Source of the DNA: Streptomyces formicae
GTDB taxonomy: Bacteria > Actinomycetota > Actinomycetes > Streptomycetales > Streptomycetaceae
Direction: 5' to 3'
NCBI RefSeq assembly: GCF_002556545.1
Contig: NZ_CP022685.1
Span: 1,302,001 to 1,366,000, forward strand
DNA length: 64,000 nucleotides
Numbering within the stretch: position 1 is the stretch's first letter; each line of letters opens with the position of its first letter. Below are positions 25,833 through 34,797 of the stretch, in pieces. Below the pieces are notes generated by a model. That model saw only the letters and a program-made list of their open reading frames with translations. It had not been told where the DNA came from and searched no databases. The position numbers and the translations under genes are program-made.

Positions 25833-27074
25833 TTACCGCTGTGCTGACTCGCGCTCCGCCGCCCGCGCGGTGCGCGCGGGCCCTCCGGTCGCCGTTCCCG
25901 CAGCATACGGGGCCTGCGGAGGACGCCAGTCGGCGATGGAGGCGAAAGAGCGCAGGATGAGGTTCGGGCCGAGCCGCGACGCCGTCGCGACCAGGGTGTC
26001 GCGTACGGCGACGAGCGGGGCGCTCGTCGGGTGCGTGACCCGCGACGCGCGCGCCGCCCGCCGGACGATCTCGGTGGTGCGCGGGACGCGCGCCGCGCTG
26101 TGGGCGGCGAGGCCCGCGAAGAGGTCGGTGCCCGCCGCCGCGTGGTGGGCCAGGACGACCCCGTCCTCGATGGCCTGGTTGCCGCCCTGCCCGAGGCTCG
26201 GCGTCATGGCGTGCGCGGCGTCGCCGACCAGGACGGCGCGGCCGCGGTGGTGCTCGGCGAGCGGCGTGGCGAGATGGCGGACGTCGTTGCGCAGGATGTC
26301 CTCGGGCCGCGCGGCGGCGACGAGCTCGGGGATCGGGTCGTGCCAGTCGGCGAAGCGGCGCGCCAGTTCGGCCTGCTCGCCGTCGGGCGCCGCGCCGCCC
26401 TCGGGCACGCGGGCCGTGGCGTACACGTACACCCTGCCGTCCTTCAGCGGCTGCGTGCCCCAGACCCCGCCCCGCCCCCAGGTCTCGTGCGGGGCGACGG
26501 GATCACCCGGTGCGGGGATCACGAAGCGCCAGGCGGTGAACCCGGCGTAGACGGGCCGGGGGTGGCCGGGGAAGAGGACGTCGCGCACGGCCGAGTTGAT
26601 GCCGTCCGCGCCGACGACGAGGTCCGCCTCGACGTCACCGTCCTCGGTGGCGACGACGGCCGGGCGGTCCGCGTCGCCGGGATCCGTGAGGCGGGCGCTC
26701 GTCCCGGTGCGCAGCGCGCCCTCGGGCAGCTCGGCGACGAGCAGGTCGACGAGGGTCGCGCGGTGCAGCATCACCAGGCTTCCGCCGTACGCCCCTTCGG
26801 CCTCGGCGGCACTCGTGCGCACCAGCCAACGGCCGTTCTGCGCGCGCATGCCGCCGACTCCCTGCCAGGCGGCGAGCGACCGGACCCGGTCGCCGAGGCC
26901 GAGGACATCGAGCGCGCGCTGGGCGTTGGGCGCGAGGCCGATGCCCGCGCCGACGGGTTCCAGGGAGGCGGCGCGCTCCAGGACGGTGACGCGCCACCCC
27001 GTGCGGTGCAGGCCGATGGCGGCCGTGAGTCCGCCGATGCCGCCGCCGATGACGACCGCGTGGGGCTGCTTCAT
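25833..27074 (-). CDS. FAD-dependent monooxygenase (salicylate/zeaxanthin epoxidase-like)
   Basis: The 413-residue group A flavoprotein has VIGGGIGGLTAAIGL at the N-terminus, a DG motif in VVGADGINSAVRD and a GD motif in VLVGDAAHAMTPSLGQGGNQ. It should hydroxylate or epoxidise a small substrate with NAD(P)H and O2. ATG 27074 has GGAGG seven bases upstream; the ATG at 27098 lacks a site. Two perfect palindromes lie between it and the divergent TetR gene, so it is very probably the regulator's target. The oxidoreductase gene follows 31 bp later and may be co-transcribed. Confidence 0.93.
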   Translation of the reverse strand: MKQPHAVVIGGGIGGLTAAIGLHRTGWRVTVLERAASLEPVGAGIGLAPNAQRALDVLGLGDRVRSLAAWQGVGGMRAQNGRWLVRTSAAEAEGAYGGSLVMLHRATLVDLLVAELPEGALRTGTSARLTDPGDADRPAVVATEDGDVEADLVVGADGINSAVRDVLFPGHPRPVYAGFTAWRFVIPAPGDPVAPHETWGRGGVWGTQPLKDGRVYVYATARVPEGGAAPDGEQAELARRFADWHDPIPELVAAARPEDILRNDVRHLATPLAEHHRGRAVLVGDAAHAMTPSLGQGGNQAIEDGVVLAHHAAAGTDLFAGLAAHSAARVPRTTEIVRRAARASRVTHPTSAPLVAVRDTLVATASRLGPNLILRSFASIADWRPPQAPYAAGTATGGPARTARAAERESAQR

Positions 27075-27147
27075 GGCTACTCCTCCGTCGTGCTTCATGG
27101 TGCTCAGCAGCGCTCAGGCGTACTCAGCAGTGCTCGGGCCGCTTTTA

Positions 27148-27193
27148 ACTACACCTGTAGTGAGCGACAGGAGGAACGTACTACAGATGTAGT
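27148..27193. promoter_or_regulatory. Twin TetR operators ACTACA-N2-TGTAGT
   Basis: Two perfect 14-bp palindromes of the same type, ACTACACCTGTAGT (27148-27161) and ACTACAGATGTAGT (27180-27193), have centres 32 bp apart, about three helical turns. They lie between the divergent monooxygenase and TetR genes. The second overlaps the -35 region of a leaderless TetR promoter whose -10, TAGGGT (27203-27208), ends 6 bp before ATG 27215. Confidence 0.85.
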
Positions 27194-27214
27194 CGAGGGC
27201 GATAGGGTTCCCCC

Positions 27215-27808
27215 ATGTCCGTACGCAGCGCGGGGGCATCCCGCACCGAACTGATCGCCGACGCGGCGCTCGCCCTCCTCGCCGAGCGCGGCATGCGCGG
27301 CCTCACGCACCGGGCCGTCGACGAGGCGGCGGGGCTTCCGCAGGGCTCCACGTCCAATCACGCGCGCACCCGGCTCGCCCTCCTGGAGACGGCGGTGCGC
27401 CGCCAGGCGGAACGCGAGGCGGTGATCCTGACGCCGACCGAGATGCCGGACCCCGTCGAGGGTCGCGCCGCCCTGACCGGCGCCCTGGCCCTGGCCCTGC
27501 ACCGCTACTTGACCGGGGACTCGCGCGAACTGCTCGTATCGCGCTACGAATTGGCCCTCGAGGCGACACGCAGGCCGGAGCTCCGCGCGTACTACGACGC
27601 GGCGGGCAGGCAGTTCAGAGAGCCCCTGGAAGCGCTGCTCCGCGCGGCGGGCTCATCGGCTCCCGAACGGCACACGCTCTCCTTGGTGGCCTGGTGCGAC
27701 GGCCTGATGTTCTCGTGCGTGGCGGGTTCGTTCCACGCGGCGGTCCCGACGGAGGAGGAGCTGCGGGCGGGGCTCGACGAGTTGTTGCGGGGGATGCTGG
27801 AGAGGTGA
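27215..27808 (+). CDS. TetR family regulator of the divergent monooxygenase
   Basis: The 197-residue protein has a TetR helix-turn-helix at about residues 10-50 (GMRGLTHRAVDEAAGLPQGS); the usual Tyr-Phe after it is replaced by SNHARTR, as in the TetR_C_31-like group. The C-terminal ligand domain is all-helical. The mRNA seems leaderless because TAGGGT ends 6 bp before the ATG. Autorepression and repression of the flavoprotein gene through the twin palindromes is the simplest reading. Confidence 0.93.
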   Translation: MSVRSAGASRTELIADAALALLAERGMRGLTHRAVDEAAGLPQGSTSNHARTRLALLETAVRRQAEREAVILTPTEMPDPVEGRAALTGALALALHRYLTGDSRELLVSRYELALEATRRPELRAYYDAAGRQFREPLEALLRAAGSSAPERHTLSLVAWCDGLMFSCVAGSFHAAVPTEEELRAGLDELLRGMLER

Positions 27809-27922
27809 GGGGGGCCAGCGCCCGGCCCCGGCACGCGCCCCGTCACCGTCACCGTCACCCGTGCGGGGCAACCTCCCCCCGTTCGCACCCCGACCGGCCG
27901 CGCGCATCGCAGAGTTGGCCGG

Positions 27923-28414
27923 GTGCATCGATCGACGACCACCGCCGCGCTCCTGCTCTCCGTGGCCGTTTCGGCCACTGTCACCGGATGCGTGAGCGTC
28001 GCGCGGCCCGCCCCCACCGAACCGGCAGGGGCGACGGCGATGCCCAGCGCGGCACGGACCGACGGCAGGAGCCGTCCGCAGATCGTGCAGGCCCCCGCCA
28101 GAGAGGCGCTGGAGCGCATGGACCCGTCACCGTCCACGGAGTCCCCGGGCCCCCACACGCGCCCGACGATGAAGGCACCCCGAGCCGACGCCCCCGCCGC
28201 CGCCCCGGCCCGCGCTCCCCGCCCCGCACGTCCGGCGCCGGTCCCGGTGCGCGGGCCCGCCTCGCCCCGGCCCGACGCGGGCGCCACCCGCCCCGCTCCC
28301 GCCACCGGAGACGCCGCGCCGGGAGCGAACGCGTGCACGCTCGGCGAGACCTACGGCGGCTGGGATCCCGCCAGCCCCCAGGCGGTCATCTGCCGTGAGA
28401 CATACGGTCGCTGA
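27923..28414 (+). CDS. Pro/Ala-rich lipoprotein (163 aa)
   Basis: GTG 27923 opens a protein with a short basic N-terminus, a hydrophobic core and lipobox VTGC (C23). A long Pro/Ala/Arg-rich low-complexity segment (about 30-130) follows, then a short conserved-looking tail with two cysteines (NACTLGETYGGW and VICRETYGR). It should be exported and lipid-anchored, with the low-complexity part spanning the wall. No known domain is recognised. Confidence 0.75.
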   Translation: MHRSTTTAALLLSVAVSATVTGCVSVARPAPTEPAGATAMPSAARTDGRSRPQIVQAPAREALERMDPSPSTESPGPHTRPTMKAPRADAPAAAPARAPRPARPAPVPVRGPASPRPDAGATRPAPATGDAAPGANACTLGETYGGWDPASPQAVICRETYGR

Positions 28415-28445
28415 TGACCCGTCACCGACTCCGCGAAACTGCCGG

Positions 28446-28934
28446 TCACTCCTCCTCGCTCCCCTCCCCCACCTCCCGCTCGAGGCGCGCGATGGCCGTC
28501 TTGATGCCGTTCCCGTACTCGTCGTCCCCCAGCGAACCGACCGCCCCGCGCGCCCGGCGCAGATGGCTGCGCGCAGCACCCGGCCGCCCGAGCTTCACGT
28601 AGTCCGCGGCCAGATTGAGGTGCAGGGAGGGGTAGAACCCGCGCACGGCGAGGGATTGGTGGTGTTGGTTCAGCCGCGTGTCGGTCAGCTCGTCCGCCGC
28701 CGACAACGCCCGCAGGTCCCACGCCAGTTCGGCCGAGGGGTCCTCCTGCGTGTCCGCCATGTAGTGCGCGAGCGTGCAGCGGTGCAGCGGGTCGCCGTCC
28801 TCGCCGATCTCCCCCCACAGGACGAGGAAGCGGCCCTGCGCCTCCTCGCGGTCCCCGCCGTGATGCAGCATGACCGCCTGCCCGATGCGCGTCATCATGG
28901 CGTCCTCCGCCGTCTGCTCCCGTTGTTCCGTCAC
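28446..28934 (-). CDS. TPR-like hypothetical protein
   Basis: The protein has about 162 residues and is mostly amphipathic helices, with a tetratricopeptide-like pattern (RCTLAHYMADTQEDPSAELA, LHLNLAADYVKLGRPGAARS, HLRRARGAVGSLGDDEYGNG). It probably binds a protein partner. Start choice is awkward: GTG 28934 and ATG 28898 are both preceded by a GGAGGACGC ribosome site, a local duplication; the longer start was chosen. The open frame reaches 28991. Confidence 0.8.
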   Translation of the reverse strand: MTEQREQTAEDAMMTRIGQAVMLHHGGDREEAQGRFLVLWGEIGEDGDPLHRCTLAHYMADTQEDPSAELAWDLRALSAADELTDTRLNQHHQSLAVRGFYPSLHLNLAADYVKLGRPGAARSHLRRARGAVGSLGDDEYGNGIKTAIARLEREVGEGSEEE

Positions 28935-29022
28935 CGCGTCCTCCGCACTCGTCCGCCCGTCGCCCACGACGCTAGCGGCAGCCACTGACAATCGCGGTCA
29001 GGCACGTTCGCGGGCGGGGCGC

Positions 29023-29988
29023 TCACGCGTACCGCTGGGCCAGGCCGGTGACGCACCTCGTCATTTCCTCGCGGAGTTCCGGTGGCCCGAGCACCTCGGC
29101 CTCCAGACCCAGACGGAGGATGTCGGCCACCGCGACCCGCAGTTCCTCCACGTCGAGGTCCACCTCGGCCCAGCCGTCCGCGTCGGCCTCGCCCGCCCCG
29201 GCCACGGCCCTGTCCCCCGCCGCCCCGAACAGCGCGGGCAGCAGCCGAAGACCGGCGGGAGAGACCCTGAGCCGCGCCGTGCCGCGCAGCACCCGCGCCT
29301 CCAGGCCGCGCGACGCCTCCTCCCAGTACGCCGCGAGGTCGAAGCCTTCGGGGCGCCCGGCGGACTCCTCCTCCGTCACGGTCAGTTCGAGGAACCGCGA
29401 CACCCGATACGTCCGTACGACGCCGTCGGCGGACGCCACCAGGTACCAGTTGCCCGCCTTGAGGACGAGGCCCAGCGGATGCAGCACGCGCTGCGTCTCG
29501 CCGCCCCAGCGCCGGTAGTGCGCCCGCAGCAGCCGCCTGCGCCACACGGCGTCGGCGACCTGGGCAAGGAGCGGCGCGGGTTCGGCGGTGCGGAACCACG
29601 CGGTCGCGTCGAGGTGGAAGCGCTCCTGGATGCGCCGGGAGCGCTCGCCGAGGCCCGCGGGCAGCGCGGCGGCCAACTTGAGCTCAGCGGTGGCCAGTTC
29701 CGCGCCGAGTCCAAGCTCGGCCGCGGCCGTCGGCATGCCCGCGAGGGCGAGGGAGTCGGCCTCGTCGTCCGTGAGCCCGGTCAGCCGTGTGCGGTAGCCG
29801 TCGAGGAGCCGGAAACCGCCCGCAGGGCCGCGCTCCGCGTACACGGGCACCCCGGAGGCGGCGAGCGCCTCGGCGTCCCGGTAGACGGTCCTGACCGAGA
29901 CCTCCAGCTCCTCGGCGAGTTCGGGCGCGCTCATGCGCCCTCGGTTCTGGAGCAGCAGGAGGAGGGCGAGAAGCCGGTCGGCACGCAT
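29023..29988 (-). CDS. YafY-type HTH/WYL-domain transcriptional regulator
   Basis: The 321-residue protein has an N-terminal DeoR-like winged HTH (about 1-55; RMSAPELAEELEVSVRTVYR), a WYL domain (about 140-215) and a C-terminal WCX-like extension (about 235-315). ATG 29988 is the conserved family start; the frame upstream to 30099 covers the operator. It is divergent from a DUF3224 gene with a perfect inverted repeat between them, and probably represses it and itself. Confidence 0.93.
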   Translation of the reverse strand: MRADRLLALLLLLQNRGRMSAPELAEELEVSVRTVYRDAEALAASGVPVYAERGPAGGFRLLDGYRTRLTGLTDDEADSLALAGMPTAAAELGLGAELATAELKLAAALPAGLGERSRRIQERFHLDATAWFRTAEPAPLLAQVADAVWRRRLLRAHYRRWGGETQRVLHPLGLVLKAGNWYLVASADGVVRTYRVSRFLELTVTEEESAGRPEGFDLAAYWEEASRGLEARVLRGTARLRVSPAGLRLLPALFGAAGDRAVAGAGEADADGWAEVDLDVEELRVAVADILRLGLEAEVLGPPELREEMTRCVTGLAQRYA

Positions 29989-30005
29989 CCGCCAAGTCTG
30001 CACCG

Positions 30006-30030
30006 GTACCTGACAGAAGGTGTCAGGTAC
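30006..30030. promoter_or_regulatory. YafY-type operator GTACCTGACA-N5-TGTCAGGTAC
   Basis: The 10-bp perfect inverted arms (30006-30015 and 30021-30030) surround GAAGG. The element is 18 bp upstream of the WYL regulator start and 60 bp upstream of the DUF3224 start. A TGACA-N5-TGTCA core upstream of streptomycete YafY genes is familiar to me, though not checked here. Confidence 0.85.
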
Positions 30031-30089
30031 ACCCGCGAGGATCTTCTCCGGAGCGGCCCACCAGGGGCCCTCCACACCGAGAGGACACC

Positions 30090-30500
30090 ATGCCCACACA
30101 GATCACCGGCACGTTCACCTTCGCCCACTGGGACGAGAAGCCCGTGGCCGGAGCGGACGGGGGCGCCCGCATCGCGCACGCCGCCGTCACCAACGACTAC
30201 GCGGGCGGCATCGAGGCGACCGGCACCTCGTGCGAGTACACCATCGCGTACACGAGCGAGACGGTCGGCTCCTTCGTCGGCTACGAGTTCATCGACGGCA
30301 CGCTCGACGGCCGCACGGGGTCGTTCGTCATCGAGCAGCGCGGCGCCTTCCGTGCCGACGGCGGCATCGACTGCGCCCTCACCGTGCTGCCGGACTCGGC
30401 GACCGGCGAGCTGAAGGGGCTCACCGGCACCGGTTCGTTCACCGCGCAGGGCGGGCAGCCCACCTCCCCGTACTCCCTCGACTACGCCCTTGAGGGCTGA
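30090..30500 (+). CDS. DUF3224 domain protein
   Basis: The 136-residue protein is a single DUF3224 beta-barrel-like domain (TGTFTFAHWDEKPV at the start, EGSFVIEQRGAF-type strands, and the TGTGSFTAQGG ending). It is cytoplasmic, with no signal peptide. Members are often encoded beside YafY/WYL regulators, as here, and may bind a small molecule or act as dihydrofolate-reductase-neighbour stress proteins; no activity is established from sequence. It ends 2 bp before the convergent ung stop. Confidence 0.88.
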   Translation: MPTQITGTFTFAHWDEKPVAGADGGARIAHAAVTNDYAGGIEATGTSCEYTIAYTSETVGSFVGYEFIDGTLDGRTGSFVIEQRGAFRADGGIDCALTVLPDSATGELKGLTGTGSFTAQGGQPTSPYSLDYALEG

Positions 30501-30502
30501 GC

Positions 30503-31186
30503 TCAGCCGATGTCGGGGATCCGCCAGTCGATCGGCTCGTGCCCCTGCGCGGCCACCGCCGCGTCGATCTGCGTGAAGGGGTGCGAGCCGAAGAACTTCT
30601 TCGCGGAGAGCGGCGAGGGGTGCGCGCCCTTCACGACCACGTGCTTCTCCTCGTCGATGAGGGGGAGCTTCTTCTGCGCGTAGTTCCCCCAGAGCACGAA
30701 GACGGCCGGGTCGGGCCGCTCGGCCACCGCGCGGATCACCGCGTCCGTGAACTTCTCCCAGCCCTTGCCCTTGTGGGAATTGGCCTCTCCGGAGCGGACC
30801 GTGAGCACCGCGTTCAGGAGCAGGACGCCTTGCTGGGCCCACGGCATCAGATAGCCGTTGTCCGGCACGGGGTGGCCGAGCTCCTCCTTCATCTCCTTGT
30901 AGATGTTCCGCAGGGAGGGCGGGGTCTTCACACCGGGGCGCACGGAGAAGCAGAGACCGTGCCCCTGGCCCTCGCCGTGGTACGGGTCCTGGCCGAGGAC
31001 CAGGACCTTCACCCGGTCGTACGGCGTCGCGTCGAGAGCGGCGAAGACCTCGTCACGCGGAGGGAAGACGGGGCCCTTCGCCCGCTCCTCCTCGACGAAC
31101 TCGGTGAGCTCCTTGAAGTAGGGCTTCTGCAGCTCCTCGCCGAGGACTCCGCGCCAGGACGCGGGCAGCATGGCGATGTCGGTCAC
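30503..31186 (-). CDS. ung: Uracil-DNA glycosylase, family 1
   Basis: The 227-residue protein, normal length for Ung, has the catalytic water-activating motif GQDPYHG (Asp near 63) and the DNA-intercalating motif HPSPLSAKKF near the C-terminus. It removes uracil from DNA at the start of base excision repair. GTG 31186 follows GGAGG by eight bases; an ATG 36 bp upstream is in frame but has no ribosome site. Confidence 0.96.
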   Translation of the reverse strand: MTDIAMLPASWRGVLGEELQKPYFKELTEFVEEERAKGPVFPPRDEVFAALDATPYDRVKVLVLGQDPYHGEGQGHGLCFSVRPGVKTPPSLRNIYKEMKEELGHPVPDNGYLMPWAQQGVLLLNAVLTVRSGEANSHKGKGWEKFTDAVIRAVAERPDPAVFVLWGNYAQKKLPLIDEEKHVVVKGAHPSPLSAKKFFGSHPFTQIDAAVAAQGHEPIDWRIPDIG

Positions 31187-31304
31187 GTCAACAACCTCCG
31201 GTGTGCGGTCACTTCTCACCACAGAACCTACCGGCGCCCACTGACAATCGACCCGCTGCCCCGAACGCCCGGGCCGGTCGCACGCCGCCCACCGATCCCG
31301 GCGC

Positions 31305-32924
31305 CTACCAGCTGGTCTTCCGCTGCAACTCCCACATCATCATGATCGCCGAGGGATCCAGGGCCCGCTCGCCGCCCGCGATCTCCTCGCTGGACATGAT
31401 GTACTGCTTGCCCTGCCACAGCGGGAGCAGCCGCACGTCGTCGACGAGGATCTCCTGGGCCCGCTCGAAGTCGCCGATCACGGCGCCGCGGTCCTCCTCC
31501 CTGCGTTCGCGCGGCAGCAGCTGATCGGTGATCTCCCGGGACGGGTAGGGCGTGTTGAGCACGTTCTCGGGGCCGACGAAGGGCGCGATGTAGTTGTCCG
31601 CGTCGGGGAAGTCGGGGAACCAGCCCCGGCCAAATACGGGGTACTCGCCCTTGCTGTAGCCCTCCTGGAACTCGGTCCAGGGGCGGTTCTTGAGCGTGAT
31701 CCTGAAGAGTCCCGACGCCTCCAGCTGTCGCTTGAGTTCGGCGAACTCCTTCGCGGTCGCGGAGCCGTAGCGGTCGGACGTGTACCAGAGGGTGAGCGGG
31801 ACGGGTTCGTTGATGCCCGCCTGGGTGAGGATCCGCTTGGCCTTGGCGGCACTGGGGTTCCCGTATTCGTCGAAGAACCCGGTGGCGTGGCCGGTGAGCC
31901 CCCTGGGGACCATCGAGTACAGCGGCTCGACGGTGTCCTTGTAGATGTTGTGGGCGATCGCCCCTCGGTCGATGACCTGGGCGAAGGCGCGCCGCACGGG
32001 CAGCTTCCTGATCCACGGGTCCTTGGTGTTGAACACCAGGTAGCGGATCTCGGTGCCCGCGCCCTCCACCAGCTCGATGTCCTGCTCGCGCCGCCCCCTG
32101 CCCTGCATGGTGACGATGTCCTGCGAGTCGAGGCCGCGGAACGTCACGTCGATCTGCTTCGCCTTGAGGGCGTCGACCATCGCGGACGACTTCTTGAAGT
32201 AGCGGATGGTGACGGCGACGTTCTTGATGTCGGCCGCGCCCTTGTAGCGGTCGTTCTTGAGCAGCTCGGCCTTCTCGTTGCGCGCGTACGCCTGGAGCGT
32301 GTACGGACCGGAGCCGGTGATCTCGTTGCCCTCGCGAAGACGGTCCGCCGGATACTCCTGCGGATCGACGATCGACATGGCCGGGGTGGCGAGCACGAAC
32401 GGGAAGGTGGCGTCCGGCTTCTTGAGCCGGAAGATGACGGTCCGCTTCCCCTTGGTCTCGACCTTGTCGAGCGAGCCGAGCAGTCCCATGGGACCGCCCT
32501 TGACGATCTTCTTCTCGTCGAGGGTGCGCATGCGGTCGAAGGAGTACTTCACAGCCGCCGCGTCCAGCTCGTCGCCGTCGGAGAACCGCAGTCCCTCGCG
32601 GAGTTCGCAGGTGAAGACCGTACTGGAGGAGTCCTTGAACCCACAGGACTCGGCCGCGTCCGGCTCGGGCTCGGTGGCCCCCGAGGGGAAACTGAGGAGG
32701 GTTTGAAAAACGTTTCTGTAGAGCTCCCAGGAGCTGTCCCACGCCTTCGCGGGGTCGAGCGTGCTGGGCGCGCTCATCGTGCCGACAGTGATCCGCTCCT
32801 CCTCGTCGGACCCCTCGGAGGACAGCACCCCGCAGCCCGCCAGCAGGGATATCGACACGAGCGCCGCCACCTGGCGCCGACCCCTCATCCTCTTCGCACG
32901 GGGAATTTCACTGAACACGCGCAC
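31305..32924 (-). CDS. ABC transporter solute-binding lipoprotein, family 5 (peptide/nickel type)
   Basis: The 539-residue protein has a lipoprotein signal (basic n-region, lipobox LLAGC, C31). The whole SBP_bac_5 fold follows: the entry segment TVGTMSAPSTLDPAKAWDSS, FSDGDELDAAAVKYSFDRM, GSGPYTL, and the late YDYFPD-like GWFPDFPDADNYIAPF. It should deliver peptides or similar solutes to a permease; no permease or ATPase genes are adjacent, so it is an orphan binding protein. The start may be GTG 32924 or GTG 32918, the latter better spaced from GAGGAG. Confidence 0.92.
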   Translation of the reverse strand: MRVFSEIPRAKRMRGRRQVAALVSISLLAGCGVLSSEGSDEEERITVGTMSAPSTLDPAKAWDSSWELYRNVFQTLLSFPSGATEPEPDAAESCGFKDSSSTVFTCELREGLRFSDGDELDAAAVKYSFDRMRTLDEKKIVKGGPMGLLGSLDKVETKGKRTVIFRLKKPDATFPFVLATPAMSIVDPQEYPADRLREGNEITGSGPYTLQAYARNEKAELLKNDRYKGAADIKNVAVTIRYFKKSSAMVDALKAKQIDVTFRGLDSQDIVTMQGRGRREQDIELVEGAGTEIRYLVFNTKDPWIRKLPVRRAFAQVIDRGAIAHNIYKDTVEPLYSMVPRGLTGHATGFFDEYGNPSAAKAKRILTQAGINEPVPLTLWYTSDRYGSATAKEFAELKRQLEASGLFRITLKNRPWTEFQEGYSKGEYPVFGRGWFPDFPDADNYIAPFVGPENVLNTPYPSREITDQLLPRERREEDRGAVIGDFERAQEILVDDVRLLPLWQGKQYIMSSEEIAGGERALDPSAIMMMWELQRKTSW

Positions 32925-33074
32925 GCTCCTCGGTCGGCCATGTCAGGGGGGGGTCGGGAGACAATATCGCAGTGCCCCGTCGGGCCAACTCCGGGCGCCG
33001 ACGGGGCACTTGATGCGTGTGTACGCGCGCGTACGTCGCTTTTGGCGGCGTACTCCCCCCTTGTGCGGCCTTCG

Positions 33075-33848
33075 TCAGCCGACGCCCGCATTGAGGAAGA
33101 TGCCGCCATCGACCACGAGCGTCTGGCCCGTGATCCAGTCGGACTGCGCGGAGGTGAGGAACGCGGCGGCGCCGCCGATGTCCTCGGGCACGCCGAGCCT
33201 GCCGAGCGGGTAGGCGGCCGCCGCCTCCTCCTCGCGGCCCTCGTAGAGCGCCTGGGCGAACTTGGTCTTGACGACCGCGGGCGCGATGGAGTTCACGCGC
33301 ACCTTCGGCGCGAACTCGTGCGCAAGCTGAAGGGTGAGGTTGACCATGGCGGCCTTGCTCATCCCGTACGCCCCGATGAAGGGCGAGGGGGAGACACCGG
33401 CGACGGAGGCGATGTTCACGATCGCGCCGCCGTGCTCGCTCTGCCAGGCCCGCCAGGTCTGCTGCGCGAAGCCGAGCGCGGAGATCACATTGGTCTCGAA
33501 GACCTTGCGCGCCACGTTGAGGTCCATGTCGGCCATCGGCCCGAACACGGGATTCGTACCGGCGTTGTTGACCAGGAAGTCGACCCGGCCGAACGCCTCC
33601 ATGGCGCGCTCGACGGCGACCGCCTGGTGCGCCTCGTCGTGGGCCTTGCCCGCGACGCCGATGACCCGGTCGGAGCCGAGCCTCTCGACGGCCTCCTTCA
33701 GGGCGTCCTCGTTGCGTCCGGTGATGCAGACCCGGTCGCCGCGGGCGACCAGGGCCTCGGCGATGCCGTATCCGATGCCTCGGCTCGCACCCGTGACGAG
33801 CGCGGCCTTCCCGCTGTCCCGCACTGTCGTTCCGTCCTGCACTGCCAT
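33075..33848 (-). CDS. SDR family 3-oxoacyl-ACP reductase-like protein
   Basis: The 257-residue short-chain dehydrogenase has cofactor motif TGASRGIG (about 19-26), NNAG (about 94-97), catalytic Ser in NIASVAG and YGMSK (Tyr/Lys about 161-165). It is an NAD(P)-dependent reductase of a 3-oxoacyl group or similar. It lies 17 bp downstream of a second FabG-like gene on the same strand, so the two form an operon. The cofactor preference cannot be fixed. Confidence 0.93.
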   Translation of the reverse strand: MAVQDGTTVRDSGKAALVTGASRGIGYGIAEALVARGDRVCITGRNEDALKEAVERLGSDRVIGVAGKAHDEAHQAVAVERAMEAFGRVDFLVNNAGTNPVFGPMADMDLNVARKVFETNVISALGFAQQTWRAWQSEHGGAIVNIASVAGVSPSPFIGAYGMSKAAMVNLTLQLAHEFAPKVRVNSIAPAVVKTKFAQALYEGREEEAAAAYPLGRLGVPEDIGGAAAFLTSAQSDWITGQTLVVDGGIFLNAGVG

Positions 33849-33865
33849 GATCTCTGCCTTCCAGG

Positions 33866-34627
33866 TCAGTTGAGCGGGCCACCGGCGACGTACATGACCT
33901 GGCCCGAGACGAAGCCCGCCGCGTCGCCCGTGAAGAAGGCGATGGCGTTGGCGATGTCCTCGGGGCGGCCGACGCGCTGCACCGGGATCTGGGTGGCGGC
34001 CGCGGCCTGGAACTCCTCGAAGTCCATGCCGACGCGGTCGGCGGTGGCCTTGGTCATCTCGGTGACGATGAAGCCGGGGGCCACCGAGTTGGCGGTGACG
34101 CCGAACTTGCCGAGCTCCTTGGCGAGGGTCTTGGTGAAGCCCTGCAGACCGGCCTTGGCGGCCGCGTAGTTGACCTGGCCGCGGTTGCCGAGCGCCGAGG
34201 ACGAGGAGAGGTTGACGATCCGGCCGAACGTGGCGTCCACCATGTGCTTCTGGACGGCACGGGACATCAGGAACGCGCCGCGCAGGTGCACGTTCATGAC
34301 CGTGTCCCAGTCGCCCGCGCTCATCTTGAAGAGGAGGTTGTCGCGGAGGACACCGGCGTTGTTGACGAGGATCGTCGGCGCGCCGAGTTCCTGGGCGATG
34401 CGGGCCACGGCGGCCTCGACCTGGGCCTCGTCGGACACGTCGCAGCCGACGGCGAGCGCCTTGCCACCGGCCGCGGTGATCTGCGCGACGGCGTCCTTGC
34501 AGGCGGCCTCGTCGAGGTCGATGACGGCCACGGCACGGCCCTCGGCGGCGAGCCGTACGGCGGTCGCCGCGCCGATGCCTCGTGCGCCTCCGGTCACGAT
34601 CGCGACGCGCTGCTCAGTGCTGGACAT
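33866..34627 (-). CDS. fabG: 3-oxoacyl-ACP reductase, FabG-like
   Basis: The 253-residue SDR protein has TGGARGIG (about 12-19), DVS after strand three, NNAGVLRD (about 90-97), Ser in NLSSSSALG and YAAAK (Tyr/Lys about 154-158). It should reduce 3-oxoacyl-ACP or -CoA with NADPH. It is first in a two-gene operon with the next SDR. Streptomycetes carry several such copies, so this need not be the housekeeping FabG. Confidence 0.92.
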   Translation of the reverse strand: MSSTEQRVAIVTGGARGIGAATAVRLAAEGRAVAVIDLDEAACKDAVAQITAAGGKALAVGCDVSDEAQVEAAVARIAQELGAPTILVNNAGVLRDNLLFKMSAGDWDTVMNVHLRGAFLMSRAVQKHMVDATFGRIVNLSSSSALGNRGQVNYAAAKAGLQGFTKTLAKELGKFGVTANSVAPGFIVTEMTKATADRVGMDFEEFQAAAATQIPVQRVGRPEDIANAIAFFTGDAAGFVSGQVMYVAGGPLN

Positions 34628-34797
34628 GCTGGTTCTCCTCGCCCTTGGGGTGCGGCTCCACGGTACGCCCCGATGGTGAGCGACCGCTTAGTACCTTCAG
34701 CTGGACGAGACGCTAGAAGCCCTGGCACCGGGTGTCAACGGCTCACAGGAGGCTGTGGTGCACGCTGTGGTTCTTTCCCTGCCGCGCGGGTCGGGGC

